Positions 8,820 through 17,675 of a stretch of DNA of 38,675 nt are shown here, one piece after another. This DNA comes from an uncultured Alistipes sp. (GTDB lineage Bacteria; Bacteroidota; Bacteroidia; Bacteroidales; Rikenellaceae). How positions within the stretch are numbered: the first letter of the stretch is position 1; every line of letters begins with the position of its first letter. Below the pieces are notes generated by a model. The model was given only the letters and a program-made list of their open reading frames with translations, was not told the origin of the DNA and searched no databases. The stretch lies in NCBI GenBank assembly GCA_949840605.1, contig CATKXN010000010.1:1-38675 (forward strand). The letters are read 5' to 3'. A program made the position numbers and the translations under genes.

Positions 8820-10748
8820 ATGAAAACCGTAAACAAAAAAAGGATGACGCAAATCATCTCGGCGTGTCTGCTGATTTGCGTAAGCGGAAACACCGCGCTT
8901 GCACAGGCTTTCCAGTCCGAGTGTAACGACCGATGCCGTATCGAAACCGGCCTATTCTCAGACGCGACGGAACAACGTTACGCCGTAGTCTCCCCCGTCG
9001 GCCGCACGACTGTTCCGATGCTCGAACAGGCTCCCCGGCTCAGCACGCTGGAAGGAAAGACAATAGCCATAGTGGGAGGAAGTTTCATGGCTTCGGTGAC
9101 GCACCCGGAGATCAAACGGCTGATTTTGAAAGACTATCCGACGGCCAAAGTCATTCTTCTGAATGAAATCGGGTCCGCCGGCGTCTACCCGGCACCGGGC
9201 GTTACCCGCCAAGCCAAGGAGGAATTTCAACGAAAGCTCCGGGAAATGGGCGTCGACGCCGTAATTTCCGGCAACGGAGGCTGCGGGCTCTGCACCCCGA
9301 AAGAGACGGGGTCGAGCATCGCTGCAGAGTATTCGGGAATCCCTGCCGTAACCATCGCCGCACCGGGTTTCGTGACGCAGGTCTACTCCACATCGGTCAA
9401 CAACGGTGTCCCGGCCCCGCGCGTGGCAGTCTACCCCGGTGCATTCGCCGCCCACACCCGCGAAGAACTGCTCGAAAACACACGCAGCGTCCTATGGCCG
9501 CAGATCGTCGATGCGCTGACCCGCCCCATTTCAGAAGAGGAGATTGCGCAAGCCGCCGACCGAAACACAAAAGACGCCCGCGAAGTCGTTTTCACGGGAA
9601 CGGTCAACGAAATAAACCGCTATTTCACCGACCAGCGCTGGTCGGACGGTCTGCCGGTCGTCCCGCCGACAGCGAACCGCGTGGAAGCGTTCCTCGAATA
9701 CACCGACCTGCCCTGGGACGCATCGGTCGGAGTGCTGCCGATCGCCCATCGTGACGTACTGGTCTGGCATGTCGCCGTCAACGGCGTCATGTCGGGGTGT
9801 CCGCCGGAGTTCATGCCGCTGCTGATCGCATTTACCCGTGCGATGGGCTCTCCCGATTTCCGCCGAAGCCTGGGCAGCACCCACGGATGGACACCTTATT
9901 GTTGGATCAACGGACCCGTAGCCCGGCAGCTGGGCATCGACTGCGGGCAGGGCGAAATTTCCGAGCCGCGCAACGCAGCCCTCGGCCGATTCATCAATCT
10001 GGCCATGATGAATCTCGCGGGCTACTATATCAAACAGGACCGTATGGGTACTTTCGGCTATCTCATGCCGTGGTGCATGGCCGAAGACGAAGCAGCCTGC
10101 CTGCGCATCGGATGGGCACCCTACCACGTGCAAAAGGGATACGGACTCAATGACAACACGCTGACGGCGGCTTCAGCCCTGACTTGGGGCAACAATCTCG
10201 CTCCGGCGACGGCCGACGGCGAAAAGATCATGAAACTGCTTGCATGGGATATCGCCGAACGGGGGCAATTCGCTTTGGGAAGCGGCAAACCGTTCACCTA
10301 CCGCACGATTCTCATCACCGAGTACGTCGCACGCGACCTGGCCCGCGAATATGCGACAAAGGAGGCCCTGGAAAAGGCCCTGACCGACGCAGCCCGACGT
10401 CCGGCCCAAGAACGCGCCTACGCTAATTATTGGGCCAATCCGGGCAGCGCATTCGATCCGGACAAATACACGGTGGAACAGCATCTCAAAAAAATCATAC
10501 GTACCGAAAACGGACGATTGACCGATGCCCCGGCATGGTATCCGACAAAGGAACGGCTTTACACCGTCCCGGTGATGAAGCCGGATATGACGCCGATTCT
10601 GGTAACAGGCGATCCAAATCGCAACAAGGCACAGACCATGCCCGGCGGCGGATATGCGACGATCGAAATCGAACTGCCTGCGAACTGGGATGCACTGACA
10701 GCTGCCCTGGGATACGGCCCACTTGCGGATTTTTTCCTCTCCGACTGA
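8820..10748 (+). CDS. Exported two-domain protein: UGSC-type CxxC domain fused to its usual partner domain; function unknown
   Basis: A 642-residue protein. I chose the ATG at 8820 because it opens a clear signal peptide (residues 1-30, ending TALAQA); the frame is open further upstream, but that is the shadow of the ugd region. Residues about 50-240 resemble the UGSC family (a selenoprotein/cysteine family named for a Sec/Cys-Gly-Ser-Cys motif): DAVISGNGGCGLCTPKETG, with Cys155 and Cys158, then a GIPAVTIAAPGF strand. Residues about 265-640 resemble the protein often encoded beside UGSC genes, with WSDGLPVVPPT (274-284) and NGVMSGCPPEFMP (Cys327). Neither part has a biochemical function that I know; a thiol redox role is an inference from CxxC. 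The start region is more AT-rich than its neighbours, and the gene is monocistronic, ending at a bidirectional terminator. Confidence 0.75.
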   Translation: MKTVNKKRMTQIISACLLICVSGNTALAQAFQSECNDRCRIETGLFSDATEQRYAVVSPVGRTTVPMLEQAPRLSTLEGKTIAIVGGSFMASVTHPEIKRLILKDYPTAKVILLNEIGSAGVYPAPGVTRQAKEEFQRKLREMGVDAVISGNGGCGLCTPKETGSSIAAEYSGIPAVTIAAPGFVTQVYSTSVNNGVPAPRVAVYPGAFAAHTREELLENTRSVLWPQIVDALTRPISEEEIAQAADRNTKDAREVVFTGTVNEINRYFTDQRWSDGLPVVPPTANRVEAFLEYTDLPWDASVGVLPIAHRDVLVWHVAVNGVMSGCPPEFMPLLIAFTRAMGSPDFRRSLGSTHGWTPYCWINGPVARQLGIDCGQGEISEPRNAALGRFINLAMMNLAGYYIKQDRMGTFGYLMPWCMAEDEAACLRIGWAPYHVQKGYGLNDNTLTAASALTWGNNLAPATADGEKIMKLLAWDIAERGQFALGSGKPFTYRTILITEYVARDLAREYATKEALEKALTDAARRPAQERAYANYWANPGSAFDPDKYTVEQHLKKIIRTENGRLTDAPAWYPTKERLYTVPVMKPDMTPILVTGDPNRNKAQTMPGGGYATIEIELPANWDALTAALGYGPLADFFLSD

Positions 10749-10810
10749 TCCTGCTTGCCCGTATCATCCGCCGGAACCGTCGGATCGGCAATTCGCCGCC
10801 CTCAAAACCG

Positions 10811-10842
10811 AAAATCCCGGATGCTTCCGCATCCGGGATTTT
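10811..10842. terminator. Bidirectional terminator between convergent genes
   Basis: A perfect 14-bp stem, AAAATCCCGGATGC (10811-10824) with GCATCCGGGATTTT (10829-10842), and a TTCC loop. The flanking A and T runs let it work on both strands, ending the UGSC-type gene from the left and the YhcH gene from the right. Confidence 0.9.
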
Positions 10843-10862
10843 ATTCATATCGTGCAGTAAGC

Positions 10863-11312
10863 CTACCGGCGCACCTTGACGATGATCTTGCGCACCGTTC
10901 CCTCGCCCACCATCGGAGCGTGACCGTCCTCGGGGAAAAGCACCGTGAACTGGCCCGGACGCAGCGTATAGTAGGTCTGCGGCACGTCGTCGAAGAACTG
11001 GATGTCCTTCGCGGCGTCGAACTCGCCCTGCGGCAGTTTGAGATCCTTGCGTTCGCTCCAGCCGAAGGACTCCTCCTTGCCGGTGACGAGCACCTGGATG
11101 TCGATGTATTCGTTGTGCACCTCGAGCTTGGCGTCGGGCTTCCGTTTGAGCTCGCGCTCCATCACGTTGACATAGATGTCCTTGCCGTCGAGCTCGTGGA
11201 TGCCCGGCTCCATCTTCGTCCAGTCCGTCGAAGCGATCAGCGCAAAGGCCTTTTTCATGCGCGGGTTGACGTTTTCGTACAACGCGCAGTTTTTCAGAGA
11301 GTCTAAAATCAT
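10863..11312 (-). CDS. YhcH/YjgK/YiaL (DUF386) family protein, NanQ-like sugar anomerase
   Basis: A small cupin-like protein of 149 residues. Members include NanQ (YhcH), which speeds the anomerisation of N-acetylneuraminate in sialic acid use, and EbgC. The sequence shows the family features HNEYIDIQVLVTGKEE, FFDDVP, YYTLRPGQFTVLFPEDGHAPM and a C-terminal KIIVKV. I place the start at the ATG at 11312 (MILDSLKN), which matches the usual family N terminus; the frame continues upstream to 11372 but would run into the promoter. No other sialic acid genes are near, so the sugar is uncertain. It is a single gene with a consensus promoter. Confidence 0.9.
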   Translation of the reverse strand: MILDSLKNCALYENVNPRMKKAFALIASTDWTKMEPGIHELDGKDIYVNVMERELKRKPDAKLEVHNEYIDIQVLVTGKEESFGWSERKDLKLPQGEFDAAKDIQFFDDVPQTYYTLRPGQFTVLFPEDGHAPMVGEGTVRKIIVKVRR

Positions 11313-11373
11313 GGTTCTGTTTATTTTCCGGTTCTGCGTTTTCCGGCCCCGGAACCGATCCCGCGGCCGCATA

Positions 11374-11405
11374 CAAAGTTAACAAGAATTTTCATTTTAA
11401 CCAAA
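11374..11405 (-). promoter_or_regulatory. Promoter of the YhcH gene
   Basis: On the minus strand, TTTG (11405-11402), 20 bp, then TAACTTTG (11381-11374): a full match to the Bacteroidota consensus. Transcription would start near 11367, giving a leader of about 55 nt. It also supports the start at 11312 over the longer frame. Confidence 0.75.
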
Positions 11406-11433
11406 CGGCCGACCCGCCTCCGGCCAAGGGCGT

Positions 11434-12576
11434 CTACGATCGTTTTTTCAGCCGCACGACGACGGGATGGTGGTCCGAATACTCGACCGGCATCACCTCG
11501 TAGGAGAGGGTTTCCAGCCCCTCGGAACTCAGCACGTAGTCGATACGCAGCGTGTTGTAGAATCCCCGGAACGTATGCGAATAACCCGAGCCGCACTCGC
11601 TGAAAGCGTCGCGCAGGCCCCGGGCCATCGTGCGGTAGACATACGACATCGGCGTATCGTTGAAGTCGCCGCAGACGATCTTCCGCGTGCGCGTCGCGCC
11701 CGCCACCCGGGCGATGCTGTCCACCTGCCGGGCCCGCAGCACGCTGTTCTCGCGCAGGCGCGTGACGATGCTGCGTATCTTGGTCTCGCGCGCCGTGTCC
11801 GAGAGAAACCGGCGGCTGGTGATGAACTCGTTGTCCGAGGCGTTGATGGCCGTCGAGCGGAGGTGGTTGTTGAACACCCGCACCGTGTCGTCGCCGATCA
11901 TCACGTCGGCCCAGACCGACGTCGAGGGCGTCAGCACCGTGCCGGTCCGCAGGATGCGGTATTTGCTCAGGATGGCCATCGTCGCACCGTAGACCGAGTC
12001 GGGCGCCTGCGTGCGTCCGAAATGGGCGCTTTCGTACTTCTCGTCGAGCAGCGCGAACTCCGCCGAACGCTCCGCGAGGCGGGCGTTGAACTCCTGCAGA
12101 CAGATGATGTCGGGGTCCTGGTCGGCGATCAGCTGCAGGATGTCGTCGACGCTGCTGCCGCCGTTCTCGCCGTAGAAACTGCGGACGTTGTAGGTCATCA
12201 CCCGGAATGCCCCGCGGTCTGTGACCGCCGCCTCGTCGTAACTGCGGCGGATTTCGGGCCGCCAGAAGAGCGACACCTTGAAAAGCCCCAGCACGACGAC
12301 CGCCAGCATCGCCAGCGCCCGCACCTTGCGCCAGCGGATCACCCAGTAGAGCATCAGCACCACCGACGCGACATAGATGCCGGGAGCCGCAAGCCCCAGC
12401 ACGGGGAAGAACCAGACCCGGGCGGGATCGACATAAGGGACCAGATAGGTCAGCAGCGTCGTAACGGCCGCCACGACGGTCGCGATCGTCAGGATCAGGT
12501 CCAGCAGTCCCATGACGACGCTGCGGCGTCGTTTCGCCGGGCGTCCTCCGTAATCGTTGTAATAATCCGAAGCCAT
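11434..12576 (-). CDS. Membrane-anchored endonuclease/exonuclease/phosphatase (EEP) family protein
   Basis: A 380-residue protein with three predicted hydrophobic segments near the N terminus (about 22-46, 52-76 and 85-103) followed by an EEP-fold catalytic domain (about 122-378). Visible EEP motifs are MTYNVRSFYG (Asn), ICLQEFNA (metal-binding Glu), VCGDFNDTPMSYVYR (Asp/Asn), HTFRG, and the terminal SDHHPVVVRL (Asp-His pair). The fold covers nucleases, sphingomyelinases and inositol phosphatases, so the substrate is open; membrane anchoring suggests an envelope or periplasmic substrate (inference). The start lies 3 bp after the rhomboid stop, so the two are co-translated. This membrane EEP plus rhomboid pairing is common in Bacteroidota. 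Confidence 0.9.
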   Translation of the reverse strand: MASDYYNDYGGRPAKRRRSVVMGLLDLILTIATVVAAVTTLLTYLVPYVDPARVWFFPVLGLAAPGIYVASVVLMLYWVIRWRKVRALAMLAVVVLGLFKVSLFWRPEIRRSYDEAAVTDRGAFRVMTYNVRSFYGENGGSSVDDILQLIADQDPDIICLQEFNARLAERSAEFALLDEKYESAHFGRTQAPDSVYGATMAILSKYRILRTGTVLTPSTSVWADVMIGDDTVRVFNNHLRSTAINASDNEFITSRRFLSDTARETKIRSIVTRLRENSVLRARQVDSIARVAGATRTRKIVCGDFNDTPMSYVYRTMARGLRDAFSECGSGYSHTFRGFYNTLRIDYVLSSEGLETLSYEVMPVEYSDHHPVVVRLKKRS

Positions 12577-12579
12577 CGT

Positions 12580-13182
12580 TCAGAAACGGATCGTTCCGCG
12601 TCGTTTCCACCAGTGCAGCAGCAGGAAGCCCCACAGCATGCCGCCGATGTGGGCGAAATGGGCTACATTGCCCACGCCCCTCCATCCGAGGAAGAGCTCG
12701 ATGACGGCGTAGATGATGACGAACCATTTGGCCTTCATCGGGATGGGCGGTATCAGCAGCATGATGACCGCATTGGGGTGCATCACGCCGAAAGCCAGCA
12801 ACAGGCCCATCACGGCGCCCGACGCACCGACCAGCACCAGGGGCAGTTCCCCGAAAGCCAGCGCCGTAAGGTACTGGATCAGCGCCGCGCCGATGCCGCA
12901 GACCATGTAGAAAGTCAGGAATCGCTGCGACCCCAGTTCGTATTCGAGCGTCCGGCCGAACATCCACAGGGCGAACATGTTGAAGAAGATATGTTCGAAA
13001 TTGGCATGCAGGAACATGTAGGTGATGAACTGGTAGGTATGGAAGAACGGCGTCCCGAGCGACAGGGCGCAGTACTCCATGATCTGATTGCCCACGGGCA
13101 GCAAAGCCGTGGCCATATAGACCAGCACATTGATGATTATCAGGTTCTTGACGACCGGAGGGGTCTGAAAATAACGGTTCAT
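12580..13182 (-). CDS. Rhomboid-family intramembrane serine protease
   Basis: Cleaves transmembrane segments within the inner membrane. The 200-residue protein has about six hydrophobic helices, the catalytic Ser121 in GASGAVMG, catalytic His178 in AHFAHIGGMLWG, and the conserved HANFEHIFFNM (His59, His64, Asn68) that forms the oxyanion region. All active-site residues are present. No extra soluble domain is attached. It lies between mutL (39 bp upstream) and the EEP gene (3 bp downstream). A minus-strand -7 box TACATTTG (13206-13199) sits just before the start, so it may also have its own promoter. Confidence 0.93.
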   Translation of the reverse strand: MNRYFQTPPVVKNLIIINVLVYMATALLPVGNQIMEYCALSLGTPFFHTYQFITYMFLHANFEHIFFNMFALWMFGRTLEYELGSQRFLTFYMVCGIGAALIQYLTALAFGELPLVLVGASGAVMGLLLAFGVMHPNAVIMLLIPPIPMKAKWFVIIYAVIELFLGWRGVGNVAHFAHIGGMLWGFLLLHWWKRRGTIRF

Positions 13183-13198
13183 GACGTTTTAATTTTTG

Positions 13199-13206
13199 CA
13201 AATGTA
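13199..13206 (-). promoter_or_regulatory. Possible internal -7 promoter box for the rhomboid-EEP pair
   Basis: TACATTTG on the minus strand matches the -7 consensus exactly and lies 16 bp before the rhomboid ATG. No good -33 TTTG is seen 19-21 bp upstream, where mutL ends, so support is partial. Confidence 0.35.
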
Positions 13207-13221
13207 ACTCTTTCCGCGGGA

Positions 13222-15207
13222 TTATCCCAGCTTGGCGCGCAAATCTTCGGAGGTGATCTCCGCGGTGATCGCCTTGCCCGAGGGCGAGAAACTGAAACCG
13301 CCCGTGTCGGCCAGCTGCTCCAGCAGCGCCGCGGCCTCTTCGCGCGACAGCATCCGTCCGGCGCTCTTGGAACCCGAACGGGCCATCACGGCGGCGATCT
13401 TCTCCCGCCGGACGTCGGCCAGCGACACGGGGGTCGCAAAGGCCTGCAGCAGTTCGAACAACAGCCGGTCCACGGCGTCGGCGGGCATGTCGGCGGGCGT
13501 ACCTTTCACCTCCACGGCCCCTTCGCCGCAGAAGTCGATGTCGAAGCCCAGCGAAGCGAACTCCACGGCGTTCTCTTCCAGCAGTGCGTATTCGTCGCCC
13601 GAAAGCACCAGCCGTTCGGGGAACAGCAGCTGCTGGCTCACCGACGAACCGTTGCCCAGCATGCGCAGGTAATCTTCGTAGAGAATCCGCTCACGGGCGC
13701 GGCGCACGTCCACCACCACGAAACGGCCGTTGAGCAGGGCGGCGACATACCCGCCCGGCAGCGGCATGGGATCGGTGAACTCCGGACGCTGCGCCAGGTC
13801 GAAACGCTGCTGCTCGGGAGCTGCCTCCGAGGGGATGAAATCCAGCGTGCTGTCGTCGAAGCCTCCGCCCGGAACGATCTCGAAACCGCCTCCGGACTCG
13901 AACTCCTCGAACTCCCCGCCGTCCGTCGCGGCCAGGCCATAGCCGCCTTCCCGAGGGAATGCGGGACCTGCGCTCCGGCCTCCGCCTGCGCGGAATCCCG
14001 AAGACGTGCTGTCCGCGACGGCTCCGCCGTCGCGGTAAGGGACGTCGAAACCCGTGAAATCCTCGTTGGGATCGGGCGCCGAAGGGTCGATATACTCCTC
14101 GCGGAAGGGATTGTAATCGCTGTTGGACATCGCCTGCGGTTCGCTGTACACGGCGCCTTTCTGCAGCACGGGAATCTCCACCACGCCGTCGCGGTCGAAA
14201 TCCATCAGCGGCACGGCGCCCGTCTTGGCCAGCGTCTCGCGCACGGCGGCGTTGATGATCTGCCACACGGCCTCCTCATCGGCGAACTTCACCTCGGTCT
14301 TCTGCGGATGGACGTTCACGTCGATACGCCCGGGGTCGATCGTCAGAAAGAGGAAATACGACGGCTGGCAGTTCTCGGGAATCAGCTTCTCGTAGGCCTT
14401 CAGAATGGCGCTCGTCAGGTAGCTGCTTTTGAAAAAGCGTCCGTTGACGAAGAGATACTGCTCCGAATTGCGTTTCTTGGCGGCCGCCGGGCGGCCGATG
14501 TAGCCTTCGATGCGGGCGATCGAGGTGTCGGCCTCGACCTCCAGCAGATTCTGCTTGATATGGCGTCCCACCACGTCCACGATGCGGCCCGCCAGCGACG
14601 AGGCCTGCAGCGTGTAGACCGGAGCGTCGTTGGCGTAGAGTTCGAAGGCGATCTGCGGGTTGCAGAGCGCGATGCGCTGGAACTCGGCCTTGATCTGCGA
14701 AGCCGACGTCGTACTCTTGTCCAGAAAACGGCGGCGCGCTGGGACATTGTAAAAGAGGTTGCGCACGAAGAACTGCGACCCCACGGGGCACATCACGGGC
14801 GTCTGCGACGCGAACTGCCCGCCGTTGATCTCGGTCTGCGTGCCCACCTCGTCGCCCTCCTGCCGCGTGCGCAGCTCCACCTGCGCCACGGCGGCGATCG
14901 AAGCCAGCGCCTCGCCGCGGAATCCGAACGTGTGCAGGGCGGAAATATCCTCCACGGCCCCGATCTTGCTCGTGGCGTGGCGGTCGAAAGCCATGCGCGC
15001 GTCGATGGGCGACATGCCGCAGCCGTCGTCCACGATCTGAATCAGGTCCTTGCCGCCGTCGCGGAAATTGACTTTCACGGAGGCCGCACCTGCGTCGAGG
15101 GCATTCTCCATCATCTCCTTCACCACCGAGGAGGGCCGGTTGACGACCTCGCCCGCGGCGATCTGATTGGCGACGACCTCGGGTAGTAATCGGATCTTGT
15201 CTGCCAT
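13222..15207 (-). CDS. mutL: DNA mismatch repair protein MutL
   Basis: ATP-dependent matchmaker linking MutS to downstream repair steps. The 661-residue protein has the full N-terminal GHKL ATPase: LPEVVANQIAAGEVV, ENALDAGAASV, DDGCGM, RHATSKI, and GFRGEAL. A low-complexity, Gly-, Pro- and acid-rich linker (about 350-480) precedes the C-terminal dimerisation domain. There the endonuclease motif DQHA(x)2E(x)4E is only partly kept: Asp500, Glu506 and Glu511 remain, but the Gln-His-Ala positions read Val-Arg-Arg. The C-terminal CPHGRP-type motif reads SPSGKA. Nicking activity is therefore doubtful. The start codon abuts the stop of the upstream small membrane gene, and the rhomboid gene follows, which suggests one transcript. 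Confidence 0.95.
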   Translation of the reverse strand: MADKIRLLPEVVANQIAAGEVVNRPSSVVKEMMENALDAGAASVKVNFRDGGKDLIQIVDDGCGMSPIDARMAFDRHATSKIGAVEDISALHTFGFRGEALASIAAVAQVELRTRQEGDEVGTQTEINGGQFASQTPVMCPVGSQFFVRNLFYNVPARRRFLDKSTTSASQIKAEFQRIALCNPQIAFELYANDAPVYTLQASSLAGRIVDVVGRHIKQNLLEVEADTSIARIEGYIGRPAAAKKRNSEQYLFVNGRFFKSSYLTSAILKAYEKLIPENCQPSYFLFLTIDPGRIDVNVHPQKTEVKFADEEAVWQIINAAVRETLAKTGAVPLMDFDRDGVVEIPVLQKGAVYSEPQAMSNSDYNPFREEYIDPSAPDPNEDFTGFDVPYRDGGAVADSTSSGFRAGGGRSAGPAFPREGGYGLAATDGGEFEEFESGGGFEIVPGGGFDDSTLDFIPSEAAPEQQRFDLAQRPEFTDPMPLPGGYVAALLNGRFVVVDVRRARERILYEDYLRMLGNGSSVSQQLLFPERLVLSGDEYALLEENAVEFASLGFDIDFCGEGAVEVKGTPADMPADAVDRLLFELLQAFATPVSLADVRREKIAAVMARSGSKSAGRMLSREEAAALLEQLADTGGFSFSPSGKAITAEITSEDLRAKLG

Positions 15208-15615
15208 TTACTCTTCCTGGTAATCGTTGGGGACGACCGTGATGGGTGCGTAGGGATCGAACTCCCCGACGGCCTGCTCGGTCCGGACCGGTGCGGCCGG
15301 TGCCCCCGCACGCAGGAACACCCCGACCAGCTTCGGGTACAGATGGTAGATGAACAGCAGCAGCAGCACGACCGTTGCCGCCATCTTCAGGATACGGTCC
15401 TGCCCCGTCCTGTCCTCGTCGGCACGCCGCGCCGCACGGGCTTCGCGCTGGGTGCGGATGTACTGCCCGGGCTTGTATTCGTGCCCGGCATCCTCGGCCC
15501 GTTCGCCGTGCAGTTCGGCACGGCGCTGTTCGCGCTCCTCCTTCTCGGGGTCGTAATACCGCGGGATATAATTGAACTTGTTGGCGTGCTTCTTAAACGG
15601 GGTAAAGCCTAACAT
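15208..15615 (-). CDS. Small single-pass membrane protein, unknown function
   Basis: A 135-residue protein that I do not recognise beyond its local pattern. The N terminus (MLGFTPFKKHANKFNYIPRY) is followed by a highly charged stretch rich in Glu, Arg and Asp (about 22-75), one clear membrane helix (about 77-97, AATVVLLLLFIYHLYP), and a short tail ending PNDYQEE. N-terminal FNYxPRYYDPEKEE-type proteins next to mutL recur in Bacteroidota, as far as I recall. Its stop codon is directly followed by the mutL ATG, so the two are translationally coupled. It heads the apparent operon leading to MutL, rhomboid and EEP. A weak -7 box TATCTTTA (minus strand, 15642-15635) lies about 20 bp upstream. Confidence 0.75.
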   Translation of the reverse strand: MLGFTPFKKHANKFNYIPRYYDPEKEEREQRRAELHGERAEDAGHEYKPGQYIRTQREARAARRADEDRTGQDRILKMAATVVLLLLFIYHLYPKLVGVFLRAGAPAAPVRTEQAVGEFDPYAPITVVPNDYQEE

Positions 15616-15868
15616 AGTCGTCCTGTTTTTTTTGTAAAGATACGAATATCTTCACTATTTTATTGCATGGCACTCGTTTTCGGAGCATTTTCGGCCGCGA
15701 TGCGACAACTGCGGCGACAGGCGAGGGCAGGCGATTTATCGTTTGCCGAGCCGCCAAAGCAGAAACGGCGTGTGTTTTTACGCCGTAAGCCCCGCTGAGG
15801 GTCGTTTAAGAAACGGCTTTCGGCAAGCGGACGCCTACCCGGCGCCCCATATCCGGCCGCCCCCCCCC
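15616..15868. other. Gene-free interval with leader and a C9 tract
   Basis: No ORF here looks coding. It holds the leader of the small membrane gene/mutL operon, a run of T (15626-15633), GC-rich sequence without clear symmetry, and a nine-base C run (15860-15868) beside the dnaJ terminator. Confidence 0.5.
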
Positions 15869-15890
15869 TAAAACCCGGCTCTTAGCCGGG
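15869..15890 (-). terminator. Terminator of the grpE-dnaJ operon
   Basis: Read on the minus strand, CCCGGCT and AGCCGGG (7-bp perfect stem, plus-strand 15874-15890) with a 3-nt loop are followed by TTTTA. It starts 2 bp after the dnaJ stop. The T run is short, and a G9 run follows on that strand. Confidence 0.7.
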
Positions 15891-15892
15891 TC

Positions 15893-17062
15893 TTACCGGA
15901 AGAAACTCTTCATCCGTTCGAAAATGTTCTGGTTCTTGACCGATTCGGCCTTCTGGAACCCGGGCTGCGCCGCCAGCTGCTCGACGAGCTTCTTCTCCTC
16001 GGCGGAGAGTTTCGCGGGAATGGTGATGTCCACCACCACCAGTTCGTCGCCGCGGCCGTAGCCGTTCACGTCGGGCAGGCCCTTGCCGCCCAGACGCAGC
16101 ACCTTGCCGGCGTGCGTTCCCGGGGCGATCTTGATCTTGGCGCGCCCGTCCACGGTCGGCACCTCCACCGTGCCGCCCAGCAGAGCCGTCGTCACGGTGA
16201 TGTTGAGGTTGTGAATCAGGTCGTTGCCGTCGCGCACCAGTTCGGGGTTCGACTCCTCCTCGATCATCACCAGCAGATCGCCGTTCACGCCGCCCTGACG
16301 CGCCGCATTGCCCTTGCCCGTGACCGTGAGGACCATGCCCTCGCCCACGCCGGCCGGGATGCGGATCTCCACGACCTCCTGTCCGCGCAGCGTTCCTTCG
16401 CCCTTGCACTTGTCGCACTGCGCCGTGATGACCTTGCCCGAACCGCCGCACGTGGGGCACACGCCCTGCGTCTGCATGCGGCCGAAGAAGGTGTTTTCCA
16501 CGCGCGTGACATACCCCGTGCCGTTGCACGTCGGGCAGGTCGAATAGGAATCGGCGTCCTTGGCCCCCGTGCCGCCGCACTTGTCGCACGCCACGGTCTT
16601 GTTGATCTTGAGTTTCTTCGTGACGCCCTGGGCGATCTCCGCCAGGGTCAGCTTGACCCGCACGCGGATGTCCGAACCCCTATTCACGTGGCGTGCGCCG
16701 CCGCCTCCCGACGAACGGAACCCGCCGCCGAAATGGCCGCCGAAGATGTCGCCGAACTGCGAGAAGATGTCCTCCATCGAGAACCCTCCGCCGCTGAATC
16801 CGCCGTAGCCCCCGGCTCCGCCGCCCGCCGCACCGCTCATTCCGGCGTGACCGAACTGGTCGTACCGGGCGCGTTTGTCGGGATTCGACAACACGTCGTA
16901 GGCCTCCGCGGCCTCCTTGAATTTCTCCTCGGCCTCCTTGTCCCCGGGATTCTTGTCGGGGTGGTATTTGATGGCCGCCTTGCGGTATGCCTTCTTTATT
17001 TCGTCAGCGTTAGCGTTCTTCTGGACGCCCAGCACTTCGTAGTAATCCCTCTTCTCTGCCAT
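15893..17062 (-). CDS. dnaJ: Chaperone protein DnaJ
   Basis: Hsp40 co-chaperone that delivers unfolded clients to DnaK and stimulates its ATPase. The 389-residue protein is a full class I DnaJ: J-domain (1-70) with His34-Pro35-Asp36, a long Gly/Phe-rich linker (about 75-135), four CxxCxGxG zinc motifs ([32 protein letters not shown]), and a C-terminal client-binding domain. The order and spacing are normal. It lies 4 bp downstream of grpE in the same operon; dnaK is not in the window. Confidence 0.98.
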   Translation of the reverse strand: MAEKRDYYEVLGVQKNANADEIKKAYRKAAIKYHPDKNPGDKEAEEKFKEAAEAYDVLSNPDKRARYDQFGHAGMSGAAGGGAGGYGGFSGGGFSMEDIFSQFGDIFGGHFGGGFRSSGGGGARHVNRGSDIRVRVKLTLAEIAQGVTKKLKINKTVACDKCGGTGAKDADSYSTCPTCNGTGYVTRVENTFFGRMQTQGVCPTCGGSGKVITAQCDKCKGEGTLRGQEVVEIRIPAGVGEGMVLTVTGKGNAARQGGVNGDLLVMIEEESNPELVRDGNDLIHNLNITVTTALLGGTVEVPTVDGRAKIKIAPGTHAGKVLRLGGKGLPDVNGYGRGDELVVVDITIPAKLSAEEKKLVEQLAAQPGFQKAESVKNQNIFERMKSFFR

Positions 17063-17066
17063 GATC

Positions 17067-17675
17067 CTACTCTCCTACAACAACTTTTGCGAAGCGCAGC
17101 ACCTTGTCGCCCAGCATGTAACCCGTCTGAACCACGTCGATGACCTTGCCCTTCTTCTCGTCGCCGGCGGCGAACTTGGCCACAGCCTCCGAAAGATCGG
17201 CGTCGAACTCCTTGTCCAGCACCTCGATCTCGGTCACGCCCTTCTGCCGCAGCGCCTCGGTGAACTTCTGCGAAATGAGCGTCACGCCCGCCCGCAGGGC
17301 CTCCAGATCGTCGCTCTTCTGCATGGCGTCCACGGCGCGCTGTACGTCGTCGCGCACGGGCAGCATGGCCAGCAGCACGTCGCGGCCCCCGGTCTGCACC
17401 AGATCCATCTTCTCCTTGAGCGTCCGCTTGCGGTAGTTGTCGAACTCGGCCTGCAAACGCATGAATTTGTCCTGCCACTGGGCCACAGCCGCCTCGAGCG
17501 CCTTGGCGGCGTCGCCTTCGGCTGCGGGAGCGCCGTCTGTCATTGTGTCAGTCGCATCGTCTGCCGCGTCTGACACATTGGCACAGGGCTCGCCTTCGCA
17601 CGAAGGATAACCCTCGCCCGGAACGAATCCCTCGTCTCCGCTAACCGCTTCATTATAAACATCTTCCTTTTTCAT
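17067..17675 (-). CDS. grpE: Nucleotide exchange factor GrpE
   Basis: Releases ADP from DnaK. The 202-residue protein has an acidic, Ala-rich disordered N terminus (about 1-55), a long coiled coil starting near [27 protein letters not shown], and a C-terminal beta domain with the motifs [14 protein letters not shown] and [21 protein letters not shown], which match the GrpE signature. The N-terminal extension is somewhat long, and two Cys residues occur in it. It is the first gene of grpE-dnaJ, with a 4-bp gap to dnaJ. I saw no CIRCE element or convincing promoter upstream. Confidence 0.97.
   Translation of the reverse strand: MKKEDVYNEAVSGDEGFVPGEGYPSCEGEPCANVSDAADDATDTMTDGAPAAEGDAAKALEAAVAQWQDKFMRLQAEFDNYRKRTLKEKMDLVQTGGRDVLLAMLPVRDDVQRAVDAMQKSDDLEALRAGVTLISQKFTEALRQKGVTEIEVLDKEFDADLSEAVAKFAAGDEKKGKVIDVVQTGYMLGDKVLRFAKVVVGE

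Noticed and set aside
11467..15186. 1239-codon plus-strand frame across EEP, rhomboid and mutL
   Set aside because: Antisense to three well-supported genes and without recognisable domains.
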